A DNA stretch of 64,000 nt, taken from Alphaproteobacteria bacterium (GTDB lineage: Bacteria > Pseudomonadota > Alphaproteobacteria > Caulobacterales > Parvularculaceae). Position 1 is the stretch's first letter; each line of letters opens with the position of its first letter. The notes below the pieces were generated by a model. It saw only the letters and a list, made by a program, of their open reading frames with translations, searched no databases and was not told where the DNA came from. Of the stretch, positions 30,461-40,733 are shown piece after piece. The DNA lies in NCBI GenBank assembly GCA_013151255.1, contig JAADIQ010000058.1, positions 1 through 64,000 on the forward strand, read 5' to 3'. The translations under genes were made by a program, and so were the position numbers.

Positions 30461-30916
30461 TCATTCGACACAAATGCGCCGCGCCGCCTGGCGGGCGAAC
30501 CGCAACGTCACCGCCTTGCGCCGCGCCGCCGCCATCACTCGTTCTTGCGCGGGCCGGTTAACCATCGCGCCATAGGCGTCAGCGAGAATGAGCCCTTCTG
30601 ACGCCGGCAACAGCGCCAACGGAAAGCCCGGATCGACGGCAAAATAAAAATAATCGCAAAACCCCAGATAATCGGTCCATTTGCCGTCGCACTCGAAATC
30701 TGCACGGCACGACTTCACCTCCGCCACCGTCAGCCGGCCCTTGCGGTCCAGCCCGGCGACATCAACGCGGCGACCATTGGCGAGTTTAAATTCAAGCAGC
30801 GGCGACAGCCCCAGCTCGATGAACAGGCGGACCACGCCGCGAGTGAGGATTGTGGTCTGGTCCGGACGCGTGAGCGCCTCGCCCTCATAAATTAGCGGCG
30901 CTTCATTGTTCTGCAT
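30461..30916 (-). CDS. mmcB: MmcB family DNA repair protein
   Basis: VDVAGLDRKGRLTVAEVKSCRADFECDGKWTDYLGFCDYFYFAVDPGFP. Confidence 0.88.
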   Translation of the reverse strand: MQNNEAPLIYEGEALTRPDQTTILTRGVVRLFIELGLSPLLEFKLANGRRVDVAGLDRKGRLTVAEVKSCRADFECDGKWTDYLGFCDYFYFAVDPGFPLALLPASEGLILADAYGAMVNRPAQERVMAAARRKAVTLRFARQAARRICVE

Positions 30917-30963
30917 TTGTTCATGAAACGACAGCCGAGGGCGATCGTCAAGAGCGGTTTCGC

Positions 30964-31320
<357 letters not shown>

Positions 31321-31452
31321 TTACGCAAAGTCTTGAAGGGCGTCATTTAAGGCCTCTCGCGCGCACGGCAAGCCCCAAACGATGTCGCAGCACATTATCT
31401 CCAGCGCCAACAAGGCTTGCATCGTAGAAAATTCCCGCCGATATGGCTGACT

Positions 31453-31923
31453 ATGAGGCTCGGTTCGATAATTCTGGCGAATGAAGGCGCCGCCGTTAAG
31501 CTCGGCGCGCAGCTCGCCCCGGGCCTGCAAACCGGCGATATTATCTGCCTGGAAGGCCCGCTCGGCGCCGGCAAGACCACTTGCGCGCGCGGGCTCATCA
31601 AAGCTTTTTGCGGCGCGCGCGAAGTCCCGAGCCCGACTTTTACGCTGGTTGAAACCTACCAGAAGCCCCAGAACTCTGGCGCCGCGCTCTGGCATTTTGA
31701 CCTCTACCGGCTGGAACAGCCGCGCGATGTCTATGAGCTTGGCTTTGAAGACGCGCTTGGCGACGGCATTTGTCTGATCGAATGGCCGCAGCGCATTGAG
31801 GGCTTGCTGCCGCCGGAACGATTGCGGCTGGTTTTCCACATCCTGCAAGAGGGCGGCCGCAGGGTTGATATTGAGGGCACGGAAATCTGGCGCCAACGCT
31901 TAGCGGCGACGGGATTAATTTGA
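31453..31923 (+). CDS. tsaE: tRNA threonylcarbamoyladenosine biosynthesis ATPase TsaE
   Basis: CLEGPLGAGKTTCARGLIKAF Walker A, SPTFTLVETY, HFDLYRLEQPRDVYELGFED. Confidence 0.94.
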   Translation: MRLGSIILANEGAAVKLGAQLAPGLQTGDIICLEGPLGAGKTTCARGLIKAFCGAREVPSPTFTLVETYQKPQNSGAALWHFDLYRLEQPRDVYELGFEDALGDGICLIEWPQRIEGLLPPERLRLVFHILQEGGRRVDIEGTEIWRQRLAATGLI

Positions 31924-31945
31924 AGAATCGCGTATGGTCCCGGCG

Positions 31946-33016
31946 ATGAACGTCACACACACACAAGACGCTTGCGCGCAATTCCTGGAGCGCGCCGGAT
32001 GGGGCGGCGCCAAGCTGCGCCCGCTCGCCGGCGACGCCTCCACCCGCAGCTATATGCGCGCCGAACATAATCGCCGCCACGCTGTGTTGATGATCGCCCC
32101 ACCGAAAGCGGAAAGCGCGCCCTGCCCGCCTGACGCCAGCGACGCAGAGCGCCGCGCGCTGGGCTATAATGCCATGGCGCGCCTTGCCGGGCCGAACCTC
32201 AACGCCTTCATCGCCATTGCCGAAGCGCTGCGCAGCGCCGGTCTGTCGGCGCCGGAAGTCTTCGCCGCCGATGCCGCTAATGGCTTTGCGTTGATCGAAG
32301 ACCTTGGCGACGGTCTTTATGCGCGCGCCGCAAACGCCACAAACGAGGCCGAGCTATACAGCAGCGCCCTCGACGCGTTGGTGATGCTGCGGCAAAACCC
32401 GCCAAAGCGTCCGGCCCATGATAATTACGCCATGGCGAGCTATGACGCGATGGCGCTTTGCACCGAGGCCAACCTTCTCATCGAGTGGTATTGGCCGTTA
32501 AAAAAATCCGCGCCCGCGCCGGAAAGTCTGCAAGCGGAATATCGCGAGATTTTCCAAAACCTCGCCAGCGCATTATCGCCGCCGCACCAGATCGTGCTGC
32601 GCGACTATCATGCGGAAAACCTGTTATGGCTGCCGCAACGCAAAGCGGCGGCGCGCACCGGCGTCATCGATTTTCAGGACGGGCTTTATGGCCACGCCGC
32701 CTATGATGTGGTCTCGCTGCTGGAAGACGCCCGCCGCGATGTTTCACCGGCGCTGGCCGCTGCGGTGATTGACCATTACGCGCACGCCGCCGATATCGAC
32801 CAGGCGGCGTTCATCAACGACTATGCTATCCTAGCCGCACAACGCAACGCAAAGATCCTCGGGATTTTTGCGCGCCTGGCGCGGCGCGATAACAAACCGC
32901 ACTATCTCGATTTCCTGCCCCGGGTCGAAGCGCATTTCCGCAATGATTTGAAGCGCGAGGGGATGGCGCCGTTGCGCGACTTCATCACTGCGCATTTGCC
33001 GGAGTTGGCGCCATGA
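31946..33016 (+). CDS. amgK: Aminoglycoside phosphotransferase-like sugar kinase (AmgK-like)
   Basis: APH fold: LRDYHAENLLWLPQRKAAARTGVIDFQDGLYGHAAYDVVSLLEDARRDV; 4-bp overlap with murU-like gene. Confidence 0.85.
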   Translation: MNVTHTQDACAQFLERAGWGGAKLRPLAGDASTRSYMRAEHNRRHAVLMIAPPKAESAPCPPDASDAERRALGYNAMARLAGPNLNAFIAIAEALRSAGLSAPEVFAADAANGFALIEDLGDGLYARAANATNEAELYSSALDALVMLRQNPPKRPAHDNYAMASYDAMALCTEANLLIEWYWPLKKSAPAPESLQAEYREIFQNLASALSPPHQIVLRDYHAENLLWLPQRKAAARTGVIDFQDGLYGHAAYDVVSLLEDARRDVSPALAAAVIDHYAHAADIDQAAFINDYAILAAQRNAKILGIFARLARRDNKPHYLDFLPRVEAHFRNDLKREGMAPLRDFITAHLPELAP

Positions 33017-33765
33017 CCGACGCGTCCCCAACTACCGCCCCAAACACCGCAATGGTGCTCGCCGCCGGGCTCGGCACGCGGATACGTCCGCTTGCGGAGG
33101 ATGTCCCCAAGCCGCTCATCAAAGTCGCCGGCAAGGCGCTCATCGACTATGCGCTGGACCGCTTTGCCGCTGCTGGCGTTACCAAAGCGGTGGTCAACGT
33201 ACATTATCTCGCTGACGCGATGGAGCAGCACTTGCACGCCCGCACTGCGCCGGAAGTGATTATCTCCGATGAGCGCGGCTTGCTGCTTGAGACCGGCGGC
33301 GGGCTTAAAAAAGCCCGCCCGCATTTTGGCGACCGGGCGATTTTCTGCACCAATACCGATGCGATCCTGCTTGACGCCGATGGTGCGGAAGCCTGCGCGA
33401 CGCTGACGCGCCATTGGGACAGCGAACGGATGGATGCGCTATTGCTGCTTGTGCCGATAGGCAAGACCAGCGGTTATGACGGCAAGGGCGATTTTGATCA
33501 GAGTGCGGATGGGCGTATCGCCCTGCGCCAAAGCGAGCATGCGCCGTTTGTGTTCACCGGCCTGCAAATAATCTCTCCGGCGCTGATCGACGAAGGACCT
33601 GACGGCGCCTTTTCAACCAAACTCCTGTGGGACCGCGCCAAGACGCGCGGCCGGCTGTTCGGCGCCGTCCATCAAGGCGCGTGGATGCATGTTGGCGATC
33701 CGGCCGGGCACGCCGCCGCCGAGGCGCGGCTTGCTGAGGCGCGCCTCAAAGCGAGCGCCGGGTGA
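33013..33765 (+). CDS. murU: Nucleotidyltransferase, N-acetylmuramate alpha-1-phosphate uridylyltransferase-like
   Basis: MVLAAGLGTRIRPLAEDVPKPLIKVAGKALIDYALDRF...HVGDPAGHAAAEARL, next to amgK. Confidence 0.86.
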   Translation: MTDASPTTAPNTAMVLAAGLGTRIRPLAEDVPKPLIKVAGKALIDYALDRFAAAGVTKAVVNVHYLADAMEQHLHARTAPEVIISDERGLLLETGGGLKKARPHFGDRAIFCTNTDAILLDADGAEACATLTRHWDSERMDALLLLVPIGKTSGYDGKGDFDQSADGRIALRQSEHAPFVFTGLQIISPALIDEGPDGAFSTKLLWDRAKTRGRLFGAVHQGAWMHVGDPAGHAAAEARLAEARLKASAG

Positions 33766-36700
33766 CCGCGCGCCAGCCTTTAACGATATTTTCGAGGCCT
33801 GCGCCCCGGCTCTTCACGATTGACGCCGGGCGCGCGTTCCTAACTGATCTGGCGTCTGTGCTGCGCGCTTCGATTGACGAAAGCACGGACACCGAACTTG
33901 CCGATGCGCTTATCTATCTACCCACAAGACGCGCCGTCCGTGCACTGACGGAGGCTTTCATCGCTATCGCGCCGGGCGCGGGCGCAAGCCTCCTGCCGCG
34001 CATCCGCGCGCTTGGCGATATCGATGAAGATGAGCTCATAGTGTTTGAAGGCGCAAGCGCCGATGAGCTTGACCTGCCGCCGGCGATCTCAGCAATTGAA
34101 CGCCGCCTAACGCTCGCACAAATGGTCGCCGCCAAAGACCGCGCCTTTGACGGGCAGGAACACTGGGCTGGCGCGCTCAGCGCTGCTGACGAGCTTGGCC
34201 GGTTGCTTGATTCTTTCTATACGGAAGAAGTCTCGCCCGATGCGCTGGAAACGCTGGTGCCGGAAGAGCTGGCGGCGCATTGGCGCGCATCGCTGGCGTT
34301 CCTCACCATCATCACCGAAATTTGGCCGGCCTATCTTGATGAGCGCGGGCTGATGGACCCGGCGGACCGGCGCGTCAAACTGATCGACCGTCAAACCGCA
34401 CATTGGCGGGCCTCACCGCCGCGCCATCCGGTGATTATCGCCGGCACCACCGGGTCGGCGCCGGCCGTGGCGCGGATGATGAAACAAGTCGCACTGCTGC
34501 CATTGGGGGCGGTGGTCCTGCCGGGGCTTGATCTCGCCTCCGACCAACGCTTTTGGGACAGCATTGACGCGCCGCACCCGCAAGCCGGGTTGAAACAATT
34601 GCTGAACGAGCTTGGCGCCGACCGGCAGTCCGTCGCGCCATGGCCACAGGCGGCGACTAACAACACCGCTGCAATAACCACGCGGCGGGAGGTTTTTTCC
34701 GTGGCGCTGCGCCCGGCGGCGACCTCCGACAGCTGGCGCGACTGGGCGGCGGCGATTAAGGCTGACCGCCCGGCGCTGGACGCCGCACTCAGCAAAGTCA
34801 TGCTGGTTGAAGCCGCCGATGAAGAGCGCGAAGCCGATGCGGCGGCGCTCAAAATCCGTGAGACCCTAGAGACGCCGGGCAAAACTATCTTTCTGGTGAC
34901 GCCGGACCGAGATTTGTCGCGCCGCGTCGCCATGAAACTGCGGCGCTGGAACATTAGCGTTGACGATTCCGCCGGCGTGCCTTTCGCCAATAGTCCGTGC
35001 GGAACCTATCTGCGCCTGACAGCGCGATGGCTCATGGAGCCGTCAGACGCCGTCGCGCTGATGGCGATGGCGCGCCACTCATTATTCGGCGGCGGGTTTG
35101 ACGGCGCAACGCGCGCCCGCGCGGTTAACGCCATGGACCGCGCTTTGCGGGGCTTGCGCCCAACTGGCGCGGATGGGTTGGCCCAGAAAATCAACGCCGA
35201 TAAGCGCAACGGGCCCGCCGCTGCGCCATTGCTTGACGGGCTCCTCGGCGGCCTCAAACACTGGCCGCCAGCCGATGCGCCTTTCGCAGAACGCCTGATG
35301 GCGCATCTTCGCATTGCCGAGCAGTTTGCGGGCTTTGATGGCGAGGACGGCGCCGCACGCTTGTGGCGCGGTGATGATGGCGAGGCCGGCGCCATCGGGC
35401 TCGCGCCCTTACAAGGCGCCGTCGCCGCCATCACCCATGACGCGCCGGAAGATTACGCCGGCATATTCGATCAACTGATTGCGAAAATCACCGTGCGCCG
35501 GCGCAATGACGCCCATCCGCGCATCGCCATCCTCGGACCGCTGGAAGCGCGGCTGCAACACGCCGATGTTATTATTCTTGGCGGCCTGAATGAGGGCGCA
35601 TGGCCGCGTGATGCGGCGATTGACCCGTTCCTGTCGCGCCCGATGCGCCATGACCTCGGCCTGCCGTCGCCCGAACAGCGCATCGGCCTTGCCGCCCATG
35701 ACTTCGCCCAGTTGACCGCAGCGCCGGAAATCATGCTGACCCGCTCAACCCGGGCGGGCGGCAAGCCAACCAAACCATCGCGCTGGATTGTCCGCCTCAA
35801 GAACATTTTAAAAGGCGCAGAGGCTTTAGAGCAAATCCAACAATCCGGATTCTATAACACGCTGGCCCAGCGCCTCGACGTCGCCAGTGAGGTGCAAACC
35901 ATCTCCGCGCCGACGCCGCGCCCGCCAGTTGACGCGCGTCCGCGCGATTTTTACGTCACCCGGATTGAGAAACTCCTGCGCGATCCTTATGCGATTTATG
36001 CAGGCTATATTTTACGGCTGAAAAAGCTTGATGCGCTGAATGAGCCGTTTGGCTCGCGTGATATCGGCAATCTCTTCCATAAAATTTTTCACGTCTTTGT
36101 CGCGGAAGGCGCGCCGGCCGGTGCCAAGGACCGGTTGGCCCGCCTCGAAGCGCTATATGCCGAGCATGCGCCGCAATTTGGGCTGACCCAAACTCACGCA
36201 CCGTTCTGGCGCGACCGCGCGATTGAGGCCTTGCGCTGGTTTTCTGACTGGGACGCGGCGCGCACCGCCATCGGCAAGCCGGTAGTGTTCGAAGAGAAAG
36301 GCGCATGGGCGTTTGAGCTGGGCGGCCTCGCTTTTTCGCTGAACGCCAAGGCGGATCGCATCGACCAGCTGGGTAACGGCGACGCCTATATTATCGATTA
36401 CAAGACCGGCGCAGCACCAACCCTTAGCCAGACAAAAAAGTTCAGCCCGCAATTGCCGCTGACCGGCCTGATTACCGTCAAAGGCGGTTTTGAAAAACTT
36501 GGCGCCGCGGCGGTCGCGGGATTTGAATATGTTCGCGTCGTCGGCCGCAAAGGCGTGAAGGCTGATGATGTCGGCGCCACGAGCGAGAAGGCTGCAAAGC
36601 ATATAGCCGACGCCGAAGACGGGCTTTATGAACTGCTGCAAAGCTTTAATAATCAGGACACGGCCTATCTGTCGCAACCGCGCCCGCAATATATGGACGA

Positions 36701-36779
36701 CTATGGCGACTATGACCATCTCGCCCGGCGGCGCGAGCGCAACGCCGCCGGCGCCGATAGTGACGGGGGCGATGAATGA
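33762..36779 (+). CDS. addB: Double-strand break repair protein AddB
   Basis: 1005 aa; C-terminal PD-(D/E)XK nuclease LNAKADRIDQLGNGDAYIIDYKTG; overlaps addA by 4 bp. Confidence 0.95.
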   Translation: MTARQPLTIFSRPAPRLFTIDAGRAFLTDLASVLRASIDESTDTELADALIYLPTRRAVRALTEAFIAIAPGAGASLLPRIRALGDIDEDELIVFEGASADELDLPPAISAIERRLTLAQMVAAKDRAFDGQEHWAGALSAADELGRLLDSFYTEEVSPDALETLVPEELAAHWRASLAFLTIITEIWPAYLDERGLMDPADRRVKLIDRQTAHWRASPPRHPVIIAGTTGSAPAVARMMKQVALLPLGAVVLPGLDLASDQRFWDSIDAPHPQAGLKQLLNELGADRQSVAPWPQAATNNTAAITTRREVFSVALRPAATSDSWRDWAAAIKADRPALDAALSKVMLVEAADEEREADAAALKIRETLETPGKTIFLVTPDRDLSRRVAMKLRRWNISVDDSAGVPFANSPCGTYLRLTARWLMEPSDAVALMAMARHSLFGGGFDGATRARAVNAMDRALRGLRPTGADGLAQKINADKRNGPAAAPLLDGLLGGLKHWPPADAPFAERLMAHLRIAEQFAGFDGEDGAARLWRGDDGEAGAIGLAPLQGAVAAITHDAPEDYAGIFDQLIAKITVRRRNDAHPRIAILGPLEARLQHADVIILGGLNEGAWPRDAAIDPFLSRPMRHDLGLPSPEQRIGLAAHDFAQLTAAPEIMLTRSTRAGGKPTKPSRWIVRLKNILKGAEALEQIQQSGFYNTLAQRLDVASEVQTISAPTPRPPVDARPRDFYVTRIEKLLRDPYAIYAGYILRLKKLDALNEPFGSRDIGNLFHKIFHVFVAEGAPAGAKDRLARLEALYAEHAPQFGLTQTHAPFWRDRAIEALRWFSDWDAARTAIGKPVVFEEKGAWAFELGGLAFSLNAKADRIDQLGNGDAYIIDYKTGAAPTLSQTKKFSPQLPLTGLITVKGGFEKLGAAAVAGFEYVRVVGRKGVKADDVGATSEKAAKHIADAEDGLYELLQSFNNQDTAYLSQPRPQYMDDYGDYDHLARRRERNAAGADSDGGDE

Positions 36780-39700
36780 CCCCGCTGGAGCAGGCAAGCC
36801 TCAATCAGATACTCGCCGCCGACCCGGTGCGCTCGGCCTTTGTGATGGCCAATGCCGGCTCGGGCAAGACCCGGGTTTTAACCAATCGCGTGGCGCGCTT
36901 GTTGTTAGCAAACACTTCGCCCGGCAAAATCCTCTGCATCACCTTCACAAAAGCTGCCGCCGCGGAAATGGCCGAACGCTTGTTCGAGGTGCTGGGCGCA
37001 TGGGCGCTCGCCGATGACGAAACGCTCATCAAGGCGCTGAACGAGCTTGAAGGCGAGGCCGCAAAGCAACGCGACGCTGACGCGCTTAACAAAGTCCGCC
37101 GGTTGTTTGTGCGTGCGCTGGAAACGCCGGGCGGGCTTAAAATCCAGACCATTCACGCATTTTGTGAGCAAGTGCTGCGACGCTTCCCGCTGGAAGCTGG
37201 CGCGCCGCCGGGATTTGCCATCATCGAAGATAGCGAGGCGAGGCAATTGCGTGATGCAGCGCTGGACGCCGTCGCCTTGCGCGCGCGCGAGGATGCGGCC
37301 ATCGCCAGCGCTTTCACGCGCCTCGCCCGCGGCCATAACGAAAAAAGCTTGCGCGAATTGCTCCACAATGGAGCCATGAAGCGGCTAGGTTTTGACGCCG
37401 CCCTCACCCGGTTTGGCGGGCTTGACGGCGTCCTTCGCGGATGCGCCGCCGAGCTTGATGTTAACCCTCAGACAACGGAAGAAATGCTGCAAGCGGAATT
37501 TCTCGGCCAGCTCGACAAGCGCGAACTTGAGCGCGCTTGCACGGCGCTGGAGGCCAGCGGCTCCAATCCGACAAAATTTGGGGCCATTCCGATTAAAATC
37601 TTTCTCGCAGCTACCAGTGATGCGGAACGCTGGGCGGCGCTAATCCCGATGTTCACCAAGGCGAATGGCGAACCGCGCGAAAAAATTGCCTCCAACGCCA
37701 CCGATAAAATCGACGCCTGGGTGCGGCCCTATGTCGACGCGCTGCGCGAACAATTCGTTAGCCAATTGGCGCACCTGAAAGCGCTCAACATCTATCACGA
37801 CACCGCCGCTTATGTCCGTCTCCTCTCTGCACTGATTGACGCCTACGCAAACATGAAATCGGCGCGCGCCGCGCTCGATTTCGACGACCTCATCAAACGC
37901 ACGCAACATTTATTGGAAGACACCGACGGCGCCTGGGTGATGTATAAGCTCGATCAGGGCATTGACCACATTCTGGTTGATGAAGCGCAAGACACTTCGC
38001 CGGCGCAATGGGCGATTATCGAAGCGCTGCTCATTGAGATTAAAAGCGGCGGCGGCGCGGGGAGCGCGGCGCGGAGTTTTTTCGCGGTTGGCGATATGAA
38101 ACAGTCGATCTATTCGTTCCAGGGCGCGGATGCGGAACTGTTTGAAGAAAAAGAAATAACCCTTGGCAAGGCGCTGGAAGCTGTTGGCGAATATGACAAT
38201 TTCAACCTGCAAGTCTCGTTTCGCTCAACCGCGCCGGTGCTGGAATTTGTTGATGCGCTGTTTGCCGCCGACGGCGCCGCTGACGGTCTCGGCCAGCGCG
38301 GCGTGCCGGCGCATGGGCTGAAGCGCGAGGGCGAGGCCGGCCTGGTTGAACTGTGGCCGTTAACGCCGCGCCCGGATACGCCAAAAGCCAACCCGTGGGA
38401 TGCGCCGGTTGATACGCCGGAGGCGAGCGCGCCGGTGAAAGTGCTGAGCCGGAAAATCGCTGGCGCCATCAAAGGCTGGCTCGGCGCCGAGCAACTGATA
38501 TCGCAAGGCCGCAAGATTGCGCCGGGCGATATTATGATCCTTGTACAGAGCCGCGGCCCCTTGTTTGAAGAGGTTATCCGCCAGCTGGCGCAGGCCGGCG
38601 TCCGTGTCGCCGGCGCTGACCGCCTGAAGCTTGTTGAAGACCCGGCGGTGGAAGACCTGTTGTCATTTGCAAAATTCGCGCTGCTCTCTTCTGACGATCT
38701 GTCGCTTGCGGAAGTTTTAAAATCGCCGCTTTACGGCTTTGATGATGACGCCGATCTGTTCCCCCTCGCGCATCCGCGCGGGGCGGCGCAAAGCCTGTGG
38801 TCGGCGCTGAACGAGCGGGCGGGCGAACAGGCGAAATGGCGCCAAGCCGCTGATGAGATTAGCGCCGCACGCGCGCGCGGTTTGCGTGAGGGGCCTTATG
38901 CGTTCTTTACACATATTTTAGACGCCGGAACGCCGTCCGGACGGCGCCGGTTCTATACCCGTCTCAGCGAAGCCTCGCGCGATGCGGTCGATGAACTCTT
39001 GCGCCAGGCGCTGAATTATGAAAACGCCCGTCCGCGCGCACTGCAAGGCTTTGTTGATTGGTTTACGGACAATGCCGGCGAGATTAAACGTGAGATGGAA
39101 CGCTCAAACGATGCCGTCCGGGTGATGACTGTGCATGGCGCCAAGGGCTTGCAGTCAAAAATCGTGTTTTTGCTGGACGCCCATCGCGGCCCGAATATTC
39201 GCCGCATCGGCCCGGTTCTTGACCTCGCCCGCGACAGCGCCAACGCGCCCGCCCGCGAGCGCCTGTCGCTGCTTGTGCCGAGCAAGGCTGGCGACGTTCC
39301 AACGACTGAGGAAGCGCGCGCGGAAATTAAACGCAAGGCTTATGAAGAATACCGCCGCCAGCTTTATGTGGCCGCGACGCGCGCCGAAGACCGGCTTTAT
39401 ATTTGTGGGCTTGAACAGGGCAATCAGAAATCACCCGGCGACAAGCCGGTGACGGAAAAATCCTGGCATGCTTTGGCGCAAGACGCCTTCGACCGGCTTG
39501 GCGATGCGGTACACGTTCCTGACGAGCCGTTCTGGCCCGATGGCGAGGATGCGTTGCGGCGTTATGCCTGTGCGCAGACGGCGGAAATCAAACAACCGGA
39601 TAGCCCGGAGACGCCGCCCGACATCGCCTCGCCTTCATGGTTGTTTGCGCCGGCAAAACCCGAGACCGCAGCCTTAAGCCTTGCGCCCTCGCGCCTTGCC

Positions 39701-40312
39701 GACAAGGAAGAAGCGGCCGCCGATGGGGTTGAAAAGGCGCCCGCCCAAACACCGGCCCAAACACCGGCCCACTCACCGACTGCCAGCGACCGATATTTCC
39801 GTGGGCGGACGCTGCACCGCCTGCTCGAACTATTGCCCGATGTCGAGGCCGGCGCACGCGCCGCCGCCGGAGACCGGTTGCTGGCGCGCATCGCGCCGCA
39901 AATTGAACCTGATGAGCGCGCGCGCTGGCGTGATGAAATTTTGACGGTTCTCAATGACCCGCAATTCGCCGCCGTCTTCGGCGCCGGCTCGCGCGCCGAA
40001 GTTAGCATCGCCGGCGCGCCCAAAGGCGCCAGGCCCGGCCTGAAGATATCGGGACAAATTGACCGGCTGGTTGTTGGCGCGGATGAAATTCTCGTTATCG
40101 ATTATAAAACCAACCGCCCGCCGCCCAAAGACGTTGCAGACGCATCGCCCGCTTATGTTGCGCAAATGGCCGCTTATCGTGCGCTGCTTCAGGAAATCTA
40201 TCCGGACCATAAGATCAAATCGGCTTTGCTGTGGACCTTTGAAGCGCGGCTTATGGCGCTTCCCGATGCGATGCTCGATCACGCTTTCGCGCGCAGCATT
40301 GCGGCGGGTTGA
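36776..40312 (+). CDS. addA: Double-strand break repair helicase AddA
   Basis: UvrD-like motifs ANAGSGKTRVLTNRVARLLL, HILVDEAQDTSPAQW, VMTVHGAKGLQSKIVFLLD; C-terminal nuclease ISGQIDRLVVGADEILVIDYKTNRPPP. Confidence 0.96.
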   Translation: MTPLEQASLNQILAADPVRSAFVMANAGSGKTRVLTNRVARLLLANTSPGKILCITFTKAAAAEMAERLFEVLGAWALADDETLIKALNELEGEAAKQRDADALNKVRRLFVRALETPGGLKIQTIHAFCEQVLRRFPLEAGAPPGFAIIEDSEARQLRDAALDAVALRAREDAAIASAFTRLARGHNEKSLRELLHNGAMKRLGFDAALTRFGGLDGVLRGCAAELDVNPQTTEEMLQAEFLGQLDKRELERACTALEASGSNPTKFGAIPIKIFLAATSDAERWAALIPMFTKANGEPREKIASNATDKIDAWVRPYVDALREQFVSQLAHLKALNIYHDTAAYVRLLSALIDAYANMKSARAALDFDDLIKRTQHLLEDTDGAWVMYKLDQGIDHILVDEAQDTSPAQWAIIEALLIEIKSGGGAGSAARSFFAVGDMKQSIYSFQGADAELFEEKEITLGKALEAVGEYDNFNLQVSFRSTAPVLEFVDALFAADGAADGLGQRGVPAHGLKREGEAGLVELWPLTPRPDTPKANPWDAPVDTPEASAPVKVLSRKIAGAIKGWLGAEQLISQGRKIAPGDIMILVQSRGPLFEEVIRQLAQAGVRVAGADRLKLVEDPAVEDLLSFAKFALLSSDDLSLAEVLKSPLYGFDDDADLFPLAHPRGAAQSLWSALNERAGEQAKWRQAADEISAARARGLREGPYAFFTHILDAGTPSGRRRFYTRLSEASRDAVDELLRQALNYENARPRALQGFVDWFTDNAGEIKREMERSNDAVRVMTVHGAKGLQSKIVFLLDAHRGPNIRRIGPVLDLARDSANAPARERLSLLVPSKAGDVPTTEEARAEIKRKAYEEYRRQLYVAATRAEDRLYICGLEQGNQKSPGDKPVTEKSWHALAQDAFDRLGDAVHVPDEPFWPDGEDALRRYACAQTAEIKQPDSPETPPDIASPSWLFAPAKPETAALSLAPSRLADKEEAAADGVEKAPAQTPAQTPAHSPTASDRYFRGRTLHRLLELLPDVEAGARAAAGDRLLARIAPQIEPDERARWRDEILTVLNDPQFAAVFGAGSRAEVSIAGAPKGARPGLKISGQIDRLVVGADEILVIDYKTNRPPPKDVADASPAYVAQMAAYRALLQEIYPDHKIKSALLWTFEARLMALPDAMLDHAFARSIAAG
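39743..39778 (+). repeat. Three tandem 12-bp units (GCCCAAACACCG) in addA linker, encoding AQTPAQTPAHSP
   Basis: GCCCAAACACCG GCCCAAACACCG GCCCACTCACCG. Confidence 0.85.
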
Positions 40313-40393
40313 TCTTCGCCGCGGCTGGCCTATCTTTCGCCTCTAGTTTACGTTCCACCGCGTTCACGCGCCGCCAATCAGGAGTTTCACCCC

Positions 40394-40729
40394 ATGGCCA
40401 CCAAACCCGTTACCGATGCCAGTTTTCCGAGCGACGTTTTAGAAGCCGACAAGCCAGTGCTGGTCGATTTCTGGGCGGAATGGTGTGGGCCGTGCAAGCA
40501 GATTGGCCCGGCGCTGGAGGAAATTTCCGGCGAATATGCCGACAAGCTGACCATTGCAAAAATCAATATTGATGATAATCCGGAAGTGCCTGGAAAATAC
40601 GGCGTACGCGGAATACCGACGCTGATGATTTTCCACAAAGGCGAGCTGGTCTCAACCGAGGTTGGCGCCAAGCCGAAGGGACAGCTCACCGCATGGATTG
40701 ACGGCGTTCTGAAAGACGCAGCCGCTTAA
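40394..40729 (+). CDS. trxA: Thioredoxin
   Basis: [24 protein letters not shown] and [13 protein letters not shown]. Confidence 0.97.
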   Translation: MATKPVTDASFPSDVLEADKPVLVDFWAEWCGPCKQIGPALEEISGEYADKLTIAKINIDDNPEVPGKYGVRGIPTLMIFHKGELVSTEVGAKPKGQLTAWIDGVLKDAAA

Positions 40730-40733
40730 ACTT

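Noticed and set aside
33762-40312. addB-addA as a novel defence system
   Set aside because: Standard alphaproteobacterial AddAB recombination enzymes in their usual tsaE-amgK-murU-addBA-trxA context.
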